Program-made: the position numbers and the translations under genes
DNA from: Paenibacillus agaridevorans
GTDB taxonomy: Bacteria > Bacillota > Bacilli > Paenibacillales > Paenibacillaceae
Reading direction: 5' to 3'
NCBI RefSeq assembly: GCF_003112455.1
Contig: NZ_BDQX01000356.1
Coordinates: forward strand, 169,754 to 202,987
Length of the DNA stretch: 33,234 bases
Notes under the pieces: model-generated
What the model was told of the DNA's origin: nothing
The model's database searches: none
The model's input: the letters and a program-made list of their open reading frames with translations, nothing else
Shown here: positions 23,982-32,365 of the stretch, in pieces
Position numbering within the stretch: the first letter of the stretch is position 1
Layout: each line of letters starts with the position of its first letter

Positions 23982-24767
23982 CTAAGCTTCATACCCGAGC
24001 TTTTGGGAAGCGATCAAAGCCGCGTCGCGAACATGCCGCGAGATTTCCGGGAGCATCTCCTGCTTGAATCTGTGCATGGCGCCGGAGACGCTGATCGCGC
24101 CGATCGGACGGCCATGCATATCGAACACCGGCGCCGCGACGCAGCGAGCTCCTTCGACGATTTCTTCGTCGTCCAGCGCATAACCTTGCTTGCGAGTAAG
24201 CTCAAGTTCCGAAAACAATTGCTCCACTGTACGAATCGTATTAGGAGTAATAACCGGCAGGCCCCATGTGTCGACCAGTTCGCGCACCGACGCCTCCGGG
24301 ATATGAGCGGCAATTGCTTTTCCCATCGCTGTGGCGTGAAAGGGCGAGCGGGAACCGATCGTATCGGTCATTCTTAGCGCATGCGTGCTTTCAACGATTT
24401 CGATGTACAGTACCTGGTTATCCACCAAGACGCCCAAATTGACGGTATCGCCATATAGCTCGGACAATGTCTTCATTTCCGCTAATGCGGCAGTACGGAG
24501 CGTGTTGCGTTCGAGTAGATTTCGGGTCAGCATGAGCTGCTTGTAGCCGAGGCAATATTTGCCGTCCTCATCGCTGCGGCTGATGAATCCCCGATTTTCC
24601 AAGGTAAGAATAATGCGGAAGGTGGACGATTTGGGCTGCTCGAGAAGATTGGTAATCTCGATCAGGCTAAGCGAACCGTGCTCCGAGAGCAGTTCCAGCA
24701 AATCAAGCGCCTTATCTATCGATTGAATCGTATACCGCTCATTTTTAACCTCAATTTCTTTACTCAA
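23982..24767 (-). CDS. IclR-family transcriptional regulator
   Basis: 261 residues. It starts at a TTG (24767) eight bases after GGAGGT. Winged HTH of IclR type at about 14-70 (YTIQSIDKALDLLELLSEHGSLSLIEITNLLEQPKSSTFRIILTLENRGF), then the GAF-like effector domain with HATAMGKAI, GYALDDEEIVEGARCVAAPVFD and GAISVSGAMHRF. Such regulators bind short palindromes near promoters and respond to small metabolites. It is the last gene of the leftward arm of the catabolic cluster. The likely targets are the sites between 29161 and 29212 and the aminotransferase promoter. Confidence 0.93.
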   Translation of the reverse strand: MSKEIEVKNERYTIQSIDKALDLLELLSEHGSLSLIEITNLLEQPKSSTFRIILTLENRGFISRSDEDGKYCLGYKQLMLTRNLLERNTLRTAALAEMKTLSELYGDTVNLGVLVDNQVLYIEIVESTHALRMTDTIGSRSPFHATAMGKAIAAHIPEASVRELVDTWGLPVITPNTIRTVEQLFSELELTRKQGYALDDEEIVEGARCVAAPVFDMHGRPIGAISVSGAMHRFKQEMLPEISRHVRDAALIASQKLGYEA

Positions 24768-24800
24768 CTGATACTACCTCCGTTTGCCGCTATAAACTTA

Positions 24801-26120
24801 TTAAAGCGCCAGCTTCGCCAAAGCGCGATCCGCCGCTTGTATAGTAGTTTCGATATCCGCTTCGGTATGAACGGTAGAAATATACCATAATCCGCTGGGG
24901 CGCACAAGTACGCCTTCCTCCAGCATCAGCTCGGCAAATCGGCTGTATTTGGCGGCATCGCGCTTATTGAAGGTGTCGAAGTCTTCGACCTGCTTCTCCT
25001 CCGTAAACATGAAGTGGAAGACGGGTCCCGCCTGGTTGATAAGTCCTTGGATGCCATGTTTATTCAATAGCTCGCGAAGGCCGGCTACTAATCTGTTGAA
25101 CAAATGCTCCATTCGCGAATAGCTGCTTCCGTTGTCCTTGCCAAGCTCGCGCAGAACGGCGAGAGCTGCGGATGTGGCGGCAAAATTGCCGTTCAGCGTG
25201 CCCAGATGGCCTACGGTGCCATTTTCGATCAGCGCCATAATGTCGGCTTTGCCGGCAACGCCGCTAATGGCGAAGCCGCCTCCCAGCGCCTTGCCTATCG
25301 TTACCAGGTCCGGTTTCAAGCCCAGTTTGCCGTGAGCTCCGCCAAGGCCCAGCCTGAATCCGGTAATGACCTCATCCATAATCATAACGATGCCGCTTTG
25401 CTCCGTCAGCTCGCGTATACGTTCCAAATAACCGGCTTTCGGCCCAATACAACCGTTATTGCACATAATCGGTTCGGTAATAACGGCAGCGATGCTGTCC
25501 TTTTCCTTGGCAATCAGCGCTTCGAAAGCTTCGATGTCATTCCAAGGCAGCATAATAATGTCCTGCAGGCTGTTCTCGCTCTGACCTCCTGTTCCGGGAG
25601 GAGCGGAAGCCAAAGAGCTTCGGGCGGAGGAGGATTGCTTCATATCCGGGCTCGGGAAGGAAGTGAATATCGCATCGGACCAGCCGTGGAAATGACCGTG
25701 GAACCGGACGACTTTCGTTCTGCCGGTATACGCTCTGGACAATCGAAGCGCCAGCATGACGGCTTCGGTGCCCGAGCCGCTTAGCGCGACTTTGTCGGCG
25801 CAGGGAAGCAACTCGGTAAGCAGCTTCGCCAGTTTAATCTCGCCATCATGCTGCAATCCGTAAGTGAATCCGCGTTTCGTTGCTTCATTCATCGCTTCTG
25901 CCATCGCGGGATGGGCATGACCAAGGATGAGCGGCCCGTAAGCAAGCAAGTAATCGATATACTCATTGCCGTCAACGTCGCGTACTCGGGAACCGCTTCC
26001 CGACTCCACGAATAGCGGCGTCGGCTTCATCGAAGCGCGAAGTGTCGAGGCTACGCCTCCCGCCAAATATTTTTGGGATTCGAGCAGCATTTGCTTGGAT
26101 TTCTCTACATTTAATGACAA
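24801..26120 (-). CDS. Class III aminotransferase, glutamate-1-semialdehyde-aminomutase-like
   Basis: 439 residues. It starts at TTG 26120 with GGGAGG seven bases upstream; no ATG is better placed. PLP-enzyme features: SGSGTEAVMLALRLSRAYTGR (phosphate loop), RFHGHFHGWSD, IMDEVITGFR (Asp of the cofactor pair) and TIGKALGGGFAISG with the PLP Lys. Overall resemblance is to HemL and to the GSA-like transaminases found in catabolic clusters. HemL proper normally sits in a tetrapyrrole operon, which is absent, so a transaminase or aminomutase acting on the cluster's substrate is more likely. It is separated from the M81 gene upstream by the MITE-like element. Confidence 0.88.
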   Translation of the reverse strand: MSLNVEKSKQMLLESQKYLAGGVASTLRASMKPTPLFVESGSGSRVRDVDGNEYIDYLLAYGPLILGHAHPAMAEAMNEATKRGFTYGLQHDGEIKLAKLLTELLPCADKVALSGSGTEAVMLALRLSRAYTGRTKVVRFHGHFHGWSDAIFTSFPSPDMKQSSSARSSLASAPPGTGGQSENSLQDIIMLPWNDIEAFEALIAKEKDSIAAVITEPIMCNNGCIGPKAGYLERIRELTEQSGIVMIMDEVITGFRLGLGGAHGKLGLKPDLVTIGKALGGGFAISGVAGKADIMALIENGTVGHLGTLNGNFAATSAALAVLRELGKDNGSSYSRMEHLFNRLVAGLRELLNKHGIQGLINQAGPVFHFMFTEEKQVEDFDTFNKRDAAKYSRFAELMLEEGVLVRPSGLWYISTVHTEADIETTIQAADRALAKLAL

Positions 26121-26156
26121 CAGGATTCCTCCCTATAATTTTTAATTATAATTCGT

Positions 26157-26323
26157 GTTCAAAAAGTTCGGTTTTCAGCACCGAGAAGATTGTATGAAGC
26201 TAGAAACTGAGGAACGGAGCGTAGTGAAAGCTACGTGAGTACCGGAAGTTTCGGCTGAATGCAAGATTCGATGTCGAATAAGCTTCTTGGTATACTTCGT
26301 GATCAAAAGCGGACTTTTTGAAC
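26157..26323. mobile_element. MITE-like element between the M81 and aminotransferase genes (copy B)
   Basis: It starts GTTCAAAAAGTTCGGTTTTC and ends CGGACTTTTTGAAC, 167 bp, the shorter relative of the element at 20296-20501 (it lacks the central hairpin insertion). It begins 37 bp upstream of the aminotransferase start and ends six bases from the M81 stop codon. No coding capacity. Both copies share the same orientation and right-hand TACC. Confidence 0.8.
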
Positions 26324-26328
26324 TACCT

Positions 26329-27807
26329 TTACATAAACCTCGGTTGGGGCTCGGGATCGAAAGGATACATCGGCTTGGATACGCGCTCATAATGAAAATG
26401 CTCGAGATTGGCGCTGCAGCAGCCTGGAGTATCAACGTATATGACAGATCTGGCGAATGCACCGAATGCCGTTTGCCAAGCGATTGCGGATTTGACGACG
26501 ATTATTTTGAAGTCATCCGGCCAAAGCCCTGCATAGCGAATATGGCCCAGATCCCATGGAGCCACGCGTTTCTCCGTTAGGACAATCGTTAGTTGTCCGC
26601 ACTCGACAACCGCTGTTCTGCCCATGAAAGCAAGCTGTCCCGTCATATACGCGCCGACGTGGCGATATTGGCCGTCGAACAGCAAGCGGATCTTCCCGGT
26701 TACTTCGACGGGTTCGCCATGTAAGGGATTGCTCTTGCCACCGACCGGACCTTGGAAGATCGAGCCGACGCCGAGCTCGAATGCGATGCTTGACGCTTGT
26801 TCGTCCCTAATTACGATTAATGCCCTCTCCCGGATACCGACCAATTGTCGTAGAGTATGAGTGGCGTCCGCAGGCGCTCCGCCTCCGACATTATCCGAGC
26901 CTTCCACAAGAATGACGGGGCCTGACGATTCTGCAAGCGCGGCTGCGATTGCTTCGTCAGGGGACAGGTGGTCAAGGCCGAAGCTTTCCTTCAGATCGAC
27001 TGCTAGCTGAACCAGTTCGGCCGCATAACGATCCGCCAGTTGCTGATCGTTGTCGGCGGTTACGATAAAGGACATTCCCGCATCCGGGACATCGCTGTAT
27101 GGAAACCCGCCCGCGACGGTTACGTTCAAAACTTGCGGATCCGATTCGATTTCGAAGGCGCGGTCCATTATTGTTTTCATACTTCCGGTTTCGGTCATCA
27201 TCGCTTGCGGAACGACGAGCATGCCCGTGTGGCCATAGGATCGGGTTGGCCTGATTTCTTCCCGTATATATCGAACAAGCAGATCGAACGCTTCTTCCGC
27301 CCTTTCGTGCATATCGACATGAGGATAAGTATCGTAGCCGACAATGACATCGGCAAGCCGAACCATATCTTTGCTCACATTGCCGTGAAGATCGATGGTC
27401 ATGGCGATCGGCAGCCTGTCTCCAAGCTTCGCCCTCAGCCGTCTGAGGCATTCGCCTTCCAGATCGTCGTACTGCTCGGACGCCATCGCTCCATGCATAA
27501 TGAGCACGAGGCCGGATATATCGCTGTCAATGGAATCCACGACATTGTTGATCAGGACGTCGGCTGCCGCCGCTTCCACCATGCCGCTTGGCGTAGCTGC
27601 GGTATATAAGCCGGGTGTCAGCTCGACATCATGCCGCTTGGCCGCATCGATAACGCCGCCCATTGAAGTGCGGGTGCCGCCATAGCGGAGAAGAAAGGCG
27701 TCAAGTCCGTTGACGCTCTCGCTCTTGAAATGCTCAAGTCCGGTCATTCCGGGAGCAAATGTATTCGTTTCATGGAGAATTCCGGCAACCGCAATTCGCA
27801 GGGTCAT
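26329..27807 (-). CDS. M81-family (MlrC-like) metallopeptidase
   Basis: 492 residues, the usual length. Begins RIAVAGILHETNTFAPGMT, the M81 signature. Other conserved blocks: LVLIMHGAMASEQYDDLEGE, TIDLHGNVSKDMVRLADVIVGYDTYPHVDMHERAEEAF with the putative metal-binding Asp/His residues, and VEGSDNVGGGAPADATHTL. MlrC opens or cleaves linear microcystin-derived peptides, but most family members sit in amino-acid or peptide-like catabolic clusters, with real substrates unknown. ATG 27807 follows GAGGGGAAGCCGA and overlaps the ridA stop by 4 bp (ATGA), so it is translationally coupled. Confidence 0.9.
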   Translation of the reverse strand: MTLRIAVAGILHETNTFAPGMTGLEHFKSESVNGLDAFLLRYGGTRTSMGGVIDAAKRHDVELTPGLYTAATPSGMVEAAAADVLINNVVDSIDSDISGLVLIMHGAMASEQYDDLEGECLRRLRAKLGDRLPIAMTIDLHGNVSKDMVRLADVIVGYDTYPHVDMHERAEEAFDLLVRYIREEIRPTRSYGHTGMLVVPQAMMTETGSMKTIMDRAFEIESDPQVLNVTVAGGFPYSDVPDAGMSFIVTADNDQQLADRYAAELVQLAVDLKESFGLDHLSPDEAIAAALAESSGPVILVEGSDNVGGGAPADATHTLRQLVGIRERALIVIRDEQASSIAFELGVGSIFQGPVGGKSNPLHGEPVEVTGKIRLLFDGQYRHVGAYMTGQLAFMGRTAVVECGQLTIVLTEKRVAPWDLGHIRYAGLWPDDFKIIVVKSAIAWQTAFGAFARSVIYVDTPGCCSANLEHFHYERVSKPMYPFDPEPQPRFM

Positions 27808-28199
27808 TCGGCTTCCCCTCGGATCGAGCGGACGTAGGCGATTACGTCGATCTCGACCAAATAATTGCCAATGCCGCTTTGCACCGAGGTGCGCGCAGGG
27901 AACGGCCGATTCATTATTTTCTCATACGTTTGATTGTACCCGGGGAAATCTTCCAGATGCGATACAATTGCATTTGTTTTCACGACATGATCGAGCGTTA
28001 AGTTTGCAGCCTTCAATATCGTTTCGATATTGCGCAAGCATTGCTCCGTTTGTTCCTCAATCGTATGGCCGACTACCTGGCGCGTCTTTGGATCGACGCC
28101 AACCTGGCCGGAGACGTATACGAAATCGCCGGCGCGCAGCGCTTGCGAGAACGGAAGGGGAAATTCGGGTGCGTCGCTTGTATGAATTTGTTGGGACAT
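27804..28199 (-). CDS. RidA-family (YjgF/YER057c) enamine/imine deaminase
   Basis: 131 residues, family length. FPLPFSQALRAGDFVYVSGQVGVDPKTRQVVG, EEQTEQCLRNIETILKAANLTLDHVVKTNAIV and FPARTSVQSGIGNYLVEIDVIAYV, including the Arg (PARTSV) that binds the carboxylate of the imine substrate and a Glu near the end. RidA hydrolyses reactive 2-aminoacrylate and similar enamines formed by PLP enzymes, which fits its placement next to PLP-dependent enzymes. Start ATG 28199 after AAGGAGAG. It is in the leftward operon, coupled to the M81 gene. Confidence 0.93.
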   Translation of the reverse strand: MSQQIHTSDAPEFPLPFSQALRAGDFVYVSGQVGVDPKTRQVVGHTIEEQTEQCLRNIETILKAANLTLDHVVKTNAIVSHLEDFPGYNQTYEKIMNRPFPARTSVQSGIGNYLVEIDVIAYVRSIRGEAE

Positions 28200-28230
28200 C
28201 GTGCATCTCTCCTTAAGTTTTGGATTACTT

Positions 28231-29142
28231 CTACAGCCTTGCTTCCGCTACCATGCGGTTGGTCAGCTTGCCTAACTTCTCGATTTCAACGGTAACGATA
28301 TCGCCGTCCTTCAGCCATGCTTGCTTTTCTTCGGGGTATCCGAGCACTACGCCTTCCGGGGTTCCGGTCAAAATGATGTCTCCCGGCGCGAGCGTCATAT
28401 AATGCGAAATATAGCTGACAATCTCGTCGCAATGGAAAATCATATCGGCGGTATTGGAGTTTTGTCTGATCTCTCCGTTGACGGTGCAGCGGATTTCCAG
28501 ATCATTCGGATTCCCAGTCTCATCGGCGGTGACCAAATAAGGGCCAAGCGGACTAAAGCCGTCGCAGGACTTGCCTGTCAGCCATTGCGATGTACGAAGC
28601 TGCAGATCGCGCGCGGATAAGTCATTGACGCAAGCATAACCGAATACGTAATCAAGCGCGTTGTCTTTGTCCACATACTTGGCTTCCTTGCCGATGACGA
28701 TAACAAGCTCCGCTTCGTAGTCCACTTTCGAGGAGACCTTGGGCAGAGCGACATCCTGTCCATGACCGGTCAGCGTGTTGTTGAATTTGTTAAACAGAAT
28801 CGGGAATTGCGGAATAGGCGCATTGGTTTCTTCGGCGTGCTTGCGGTAGTTTAGTCCGACGCAAATGATTTTGTTAGGATGTGTTACACAAGGTCCCAGC
28901 GTTAGCTCCGTCTCGTCCAGGAACAGAGCGGAACGCTCGGAAGCTTCTAGCGCTTGATCGACAAGCTTGCGAAGCTTGGCAATCGAGTCATCGCCGCCTG
29001 TAATCGCTTCCATGACGGTGGCGGGGATGTTGGCGCCCTGCCGGCCGAGCGCGTCTATTGCTTGCGAGACGTCCAGCACCCCTTGCGGTGTGGCGATTCC
29101 AAGCTTCAGCTGGCCATCTTGATTAAAAGTTAGCAGTTTCAT
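28231..29142 (-). CDS. Fumarylacetoacetase-family hydrolase (2-hydroxyhepta-2,4-diene-dioate isomerase-like)
   Basis: 303 residues; start ATG 29142 after GGGAGGTTACT. First a small N-terminal domain, then the catalytic FAH domain from about residue 90: IICVGLNYRKHAEET, VSSKVDYEAELVIVIGKEAKYV (the metal-binding Glu), VFGYACVNDLSARDLQLRTSQW, GKSCDGFSPLGPYLV and DIILTGTPEGVVLG. The family hydrolyses or decarboxylates C-C bonds in beta-diketo or oxo-acid intermediates with Mg2+. In this cluster it would process a 2-oxo acid derived from the amino compound. First gene of the leftward arm; divergent from the SDR gene. Confidence 0.92.
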   Translation of the reverse strand: MKLLTFNQDGQLKLGIATPQGVLDVSQAIDALGRQGANIPATVMEAITGGDDSIAKLRKLVDQALEASERSALFLDETELTLGPCVTHPNKIICVGLNYRKHAEETNAPIPQFPILFNKFNNTLTGHGQDVALPKVSSKVDYEAELVIVIGKEAKYVDKDNALDYVFGYACVNDLSARDLQLRTSQWLTGKSCDGFSPLGPYLVTADETGNPNDLEIRCTVNGEIRQNSNTADMIFHCDEIVSYISHYMTLAPGDIILTGTPEGVVLGYPEEKQAWLKDGDIVTVEIEKLGKLTNRMVAEARL

Positions 29143-29162
29143 AGTAACCTCCCATTTGGCAT

Positions 29163-29212
29163 CAAAACATTTGTTTTGCTATTTTGAAACCAAGGTTTTA
29201 TAATCAAAACAT
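29163..29212. promoter_or_regulatory. Candidate IclR operators in the divergent intergenic
   Basis: CAAAACATTTGTTTTG (29163-29178) has 7-bp inverted arms around TT and overlaps the -35 region. AAACC-AA-GGTTT (29187-29198) forms a second inverted pair. ATCAAAACAT occurs directly at 29161-29170 and again at 29203-29212, 42 bp or four helical turns apart. The arrangement fits looping or cooperative binding by a dimeric/tetrameric IclR protein, such as the one encoded at 23982-24767. Confidence 0.55.
29176..29204 (+). promoter_or_regulatory. Sigma-A promoter of the SDR-amidohydrolase-PLP enzyme operon
   Basis: TTGCTA (29176-29181), a 17-bp spacer and a perfect TATAAT (29199-29204), 65 bp before the SDR start codon. 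The palindromes described for IclR lie over and inside the spacer, so a bound repressor would block polymerase. Confidence 0.7.
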
Positions 29213-29268
29213 ATCACACCCGTTTCGGGTTGTAAATCCTATTTGTTTCAACTTATCAGGAGGGGCTC

Positions 29269-30030
29269 ATGCGACTATTAAATCAACATGCTCTCGTGAC
29301 AGGCGGTTCCAGCGGCATTGGCCAGGCTATTGCGTACAGATTTGCGCGCGAGGGCGCAAGGGTGACAGTGTCAGGGAATGAACGTAAGGCATTGGATGAA
29401 ACAGTGCAGTCCATTTTCGATTTCGGAGGTAAGGCGATAGCCGTATTGGCCGATGTTCGGAGCAAGGCGGATGTTGAGCGGATGGCAGCGGAGGCTGTTG
29501 CGGCTTTCGGACCGATCGATACGCTGGTCAATAGTGCCGGAGTTTGCAAGCCCGCGCCTTTCCTTGATATTGAGGAAGCGGATTGGGATTTGCACATCGA
29601 CGTGAACTTGAAAGGGACGTTTCTGTGCGCGCAGGCCGTCGCTCGGGAAATGATAAAGCAAGGCAAAGGTTCGATTATTCATATATCCAGCGTTAACGGC
29701 TTGGCCGCAGAAGGGGATCAAGTGCATTATAACGCTTCGAAAGCCGGAATCAATTCGCTTACAATGTCCATGGCGCTGGAGTTGGCGCCGCATGGCATCA
29801 GGGTGAACGGAATTTGTCCGGGATTTATACATACGCGGCTGACCCAGCCCCTAATCGATATTCCGCAGGCGATCGAGCCATATTTGAAGACGATTCCATT
29901 GGGCAGGATAGGGAATCCCGAGGAAATAGCCGCCGCTGCGTTGTACCTTGCTTCGGACGATTCCTCCTATATGACAGGGCATTCGATGGTTGTTGACGGG
30001 GGCCAGTTTATTAAGCTGTCTTCAATTTAA
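29269..30030 (+). CDS. Short-chain dehydrogenase/reductase (SDR)
   Basis: 253 residues, classical SDR length; ATG 29269 after AGGAGGGG. Cofactor motif TGGSSGIGQA, NSAG (structural strand 4), the catalytic Ser in IHISSVNGL, YNASK with the Tyr/Lys pair, and the terminal MTGHSMVVDGG. Many such proteins are misnamed 3-oxoacyl-ACP reductases; here a role in oxidising a hydroxy group of the cluster's substrate or product is more likely. First gene of the rightward arm. Confidence 0.92.
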   Translation: MRLLNQHALVTGGSSGIGQAIAYRFAREGARVTVSGNERKALDETVQSIFDFGGKAIAVLADVRSKADVERMAAEAVAAFGPIDTLVNSAGVCKPAPFLDIEEADWDLHIDVNLKGTFLCAQAVAREMIKQGKGSIIHISSVNGLAAEGDQVHYNASKAGINSLTMSMALELAPHGIRVNGICPGFIHTRLTQPLIDIPQAIEPYLKTIPLGRIGNPEEIAAAALYLASDDSSYMTGHSMVVDGGQFIKLSSI

Positions 30031-30061
30031 AATTGATTATATCCATGGGGGAAGAGCGAGG

Positions 30062-31237
30062 ATGAAAGTAATCGTTAACGCAAAAGTCGTTACACCGCAC
30101 GGCTTGATCGATGAGGGAGTCGTTTGGTTCGATCAAGGACGAATTGTCGCTTGCGGCGAGGCGCGCGATCTGACGCCGTCTGAGGATGCGGAGCTGATTG
30201 ATGCCGAAGGGCTGTATGTAGCTCCGGGGTTTGTCGACATTCATTGTCATGGCGGCGGCGGCCATTGGTCCTTCGAGAATCCTGCCGCGTTTGCCCGCTT
30301 TCATTTGCATTATGGTACGACGTCGATTTTGCCAACCTTCTCGTATAATGAATCGGAGGAACAGATAGCGGAGGGGCTGCGCAGGATACTGCGAGCGCAG
30401 ATGGATACAAAAGCTTACGGCCGCTCGATAGCAGGCATTCATATGGAAGGGCCTTATATTAATCCGAAGTACGGGGCGATTACATCCCCGATTCGTCCGG
30501 TGAATCCGGCGGAGTATCGGGAAATTCTCAAAGTGGCGGGCGAGCAAATCAAAGTATGGACGCTGGCTCCCGAGCTGGAAGGGCAGAGGCAATTTATGGA
30601 GGAGGCCTCGCGCTATGGCATCGCATTTTCGGTTGGCCATTCGGAAGCCGCTGCGGAGACGGTGCTGGACAGTGTGTCATACGGACTTCGCATAGGCTGC
30701 CATTGTACAAATGCAAGCGGCACCACTCCGTCCCCCTCCCGCTATGCCGGAACGAGGGAGGTCGGCGTTGATGAAGCGGTCCTGCTCAGCGACGAGATAT
30801 ATGCCGAGGTTATTCCCGACAGCGAAGGCCGTCACGTTCGCCCGCTAATGCTCAAGTTTATCCTTAAGGTCAAAGGGGCGGATAAAGTTATCATTATTAC
30901 GGATGCGATGGACGGAACTGGCATAAATGACGCTTCCGTCGATGTCAATCTTATCAAGAGAACCGAATTTTCCCCAGCCCAGGCAGAGGACTATATGCTG
31001 GGCGGCAGTTTGCTTACGATGGATCGCGCCGTTTATAACATGAAGCGCCACACGGGCGTCGGCATGGCTGATCTGTTCAAGATGGCGTCTCTGAACCCCG
31101 CGAAGGTTATTGGAATCGATCATGAAGCGGGAAGCCTGGAGAAGGGGAAGCGGGCCAATTTGATTTTTGTAACCGAAGATATTCAAGTCCGCAAAGTGTT
31201 CCTCGACGGCGAATTGGTTCATGTCCACAATCAGTGA
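30062..31237 (+). CDS. NagA-like amidohydrolase (N-acyl deacetylase)
   Basis: 391 residues from ATG 30062, with GGGGGAAG about eight bases upstream; an upstream in-frame ATG at 29990 overlaps the SDR gene and has no ribosome site. Amidohydrolase metal motifs: GFVDIHCHGG (His61, His63), HMEGPYINPKYGA (Glu129), VGHSEA (His193), CHCTNASG (His214) and ITDAMDGTG (Asp281). Resembles N-acetylglucosamine-6-phosphate deacetylase, but the usual THLFNAM block is replaced by CHCTNASGTTPSPSR and no NagB or PTS is near, so deacetylation of some other N-acyl amino compound is more likely. Its stop overlaps the ribosome site of the next gene. Confidence 0.85.
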   Translation: MKVIVNAKVVTPHGLIDEGVVWFDQGRIVACGEARDLTPSEDAELIDAEGLYVAPGFVDIHCHGGGGHWSFENPAAFARFHLHYGTTSILPTFSYNESEEQIAEGLRRILRAQMDTKAYGRSIAGIHMEGPYINPKYGAITSPIRPVNPAEYREILKVAGEQIKVWTLAPELEGQRQFMEEASRYGIAFSVGHSEAAAETVLDSVSYGLRIGCHCTNASGTTPSPSRYAGTREVGVDEAVLLSDEIYAEVIPDSEGRHVRPLMLKFILKVKGADKVIIITDAMDGTGINDASVDVNLIKRTEFSPAQAEDYMLGGSLLTMDRAVYNMKRHTGVGMADLFKMASLNPAKVIGIDHEAGSLEKGKRANLIFVTEDIQVRKVFLDGELVHVHNQ

Positions 31238-31251
31238 GGAGTGACAAGGTT

Positions 31252-32346
31252 ATGCGAATTGAGCAAATGGAGACGCCGGCGGTGGCGATTGATCTTGATA
31301 TTCTGGATGCCAATCTAAAGCGAACGGCGGAGCTTGCCGCCAAAGCGGGGGTAAATCTGCGTCCGCATATTAAAACGCATAAAAGCGTGTGGATTGCCCG
31401 GAAACAAATCGAATATGGTGCTGTAGGCATTACGGTGGCCAAGCTTGGGGAAGCGGAAGTGATGGCTGATGGCGGAATCGACGATATCCTGATCGCTTTT
31501 CCTTTGGTTGGCGCAGGCAAGCTGAAGCGTTTGGCCGCATTGATTGAGCGTGGCGTCCGTGTAACGGTTAGCGTAGACAGCGTGGAGGCTGCAAGTGGAA
31601 TATCGGATGTCGGAGTCGCTGCGGGCATAAGAATTCCGCTCTATCTCGATATCAATACGGGGCTAAATCGTTGCGGGTTGGAGCCCGGGCTGCCTTCGGC
31701 CGAGCTCGCGATTCAAATTAGCGCTCTGCCAGGCGTTGAAGTAAAAGGGTTGATGACGCACGCAGGCCATTCTTATGGCTGCGGGGATGCAGAGGGAGCG
31801 AGAAAAGTTGCATTTGCCGAGGCGGGAGCATTACTTGCAACTCAGCAAATACTCCGGGAAAGAGGGCTGGAGGTGCCCGAGATTAGCGTGGGGTCGACTC
31901 CGACCTCGAAGTTTGTCGAGCAGCTATCGGGTGTTACCGAAATGCGTCCGGGGGCTTATGTATTTGGCGATGGCTCGCAGTTGTTTCCCGGGCTGATCGA
32001 CGAATCGGAGTGCGCTATGCGCATTCACGCCACGGTCGTAAGCGCGCCTCGTCCCGGAGCCCTCATTGTGGACGCAGGCTCCAAGACATTGACCAGCGAT
32101 GTTAGCGTCCATCGCAAAGGTTATGGTTACTTGCCTGATTATCCCGAAATATTCGTCGAGAGACTCAGTGAAGAGCACGGCATATTGGCAGTACCGGACG
32201 ATTGCTCGCTGCGAATCGGCGATGTCCTATCGATTATTCCAAATCACTGCTGTACGGTGGTTAATTTGCGTGATGAATTGATCGGAGTGCGGGGCGGGAA
32301 GCTGGAGCGCATGCTGAAGGTGGACGCGCGCGGCATGAATACATAG
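31252..32346 (+). CDS. D-threonine aldolase / D-serine dehydratase-like PLP enzyme
   Basis: 364 residues; ATG 31252 is ten bases after GAGGAG; an in-frame GTG at 31234 lies before that site. Alanine-racemase-type TIM barrel. METPAVAIDLDILDANL begins the fold; RPHIKTHK (37-44) carries the PLP Lys; EISVGSTPTSKF and MRPGAYVFGDG bind the phosphate; NHCC (331-334) supplies the His-x-Cys metal site typical of D-serine dehydratase (DSD1) and D-threonine aldolase. Such enzymes release NH3 or split beta-hydroxy-D-amino acids to glycine and an aldehyde. Combined with RidA in the same cluster it points to D-amino-acid or beta-hydroxy-amino-acid catabolism. Last gene of the rightward arm. Confidence 0.9.
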   Translation: MRIEQMETPAVAIDLDILDANLKRTAELAAKAGVNLRPHIKTHKSVWIARKQIEYGAVGITVAKLGEAEVMADGGIDDILIAFPLVGAGKLKRLAALIERGVRVTVSVDSVEAASGISDVGVAAGIRIPLYLDINTGLNRCGLEPGLPSAELAIQISALPGVEVKGLMTHAGHSYGCGDAEGARKVAFAEAGALLATQQILRERGLEVPEISVGSTPTSKFVEQLSGVTEMRPGAYVFGDGSQLFPGLIDESECAMRIHATVVSAPRPGALIVDAGSKTLTSDVSVHRKGYGYLPDYPEIFVERLSEEHGILAVPDDCSLRIGDVLSIIPNHCCTVVNLRDELIGVRGGKLERMLKVDARGMNT

Positions 32347-32347
32347 G

Positions 32348-32365
32348 GGACGCTGGCGTGCGTCC
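32348..32365 (+). terminator. Weak terminator after the PLP enzyme gene
   Basis: GGACGC (32348-32353) pairs with GCGTCC (32360-32365) around TGGCGT; a short T-rich stretch (TATTTTC) follows a few bases later. It begins directly after the stop codon. Confidence 0.5.

Noticed and set aside
24801..26120. Naming the aminotransferase hemL
   Set aside because: No tetrapyrrole genes are linked and the gene lies in a catabolic cluster; sequence alone does not separate the two.
30062..31237. Naming the amidohydrolase nagA
   Set aside because: Metal motifs fit, but the conserved substrate loop differs and no amino-sugar genes are nearby.
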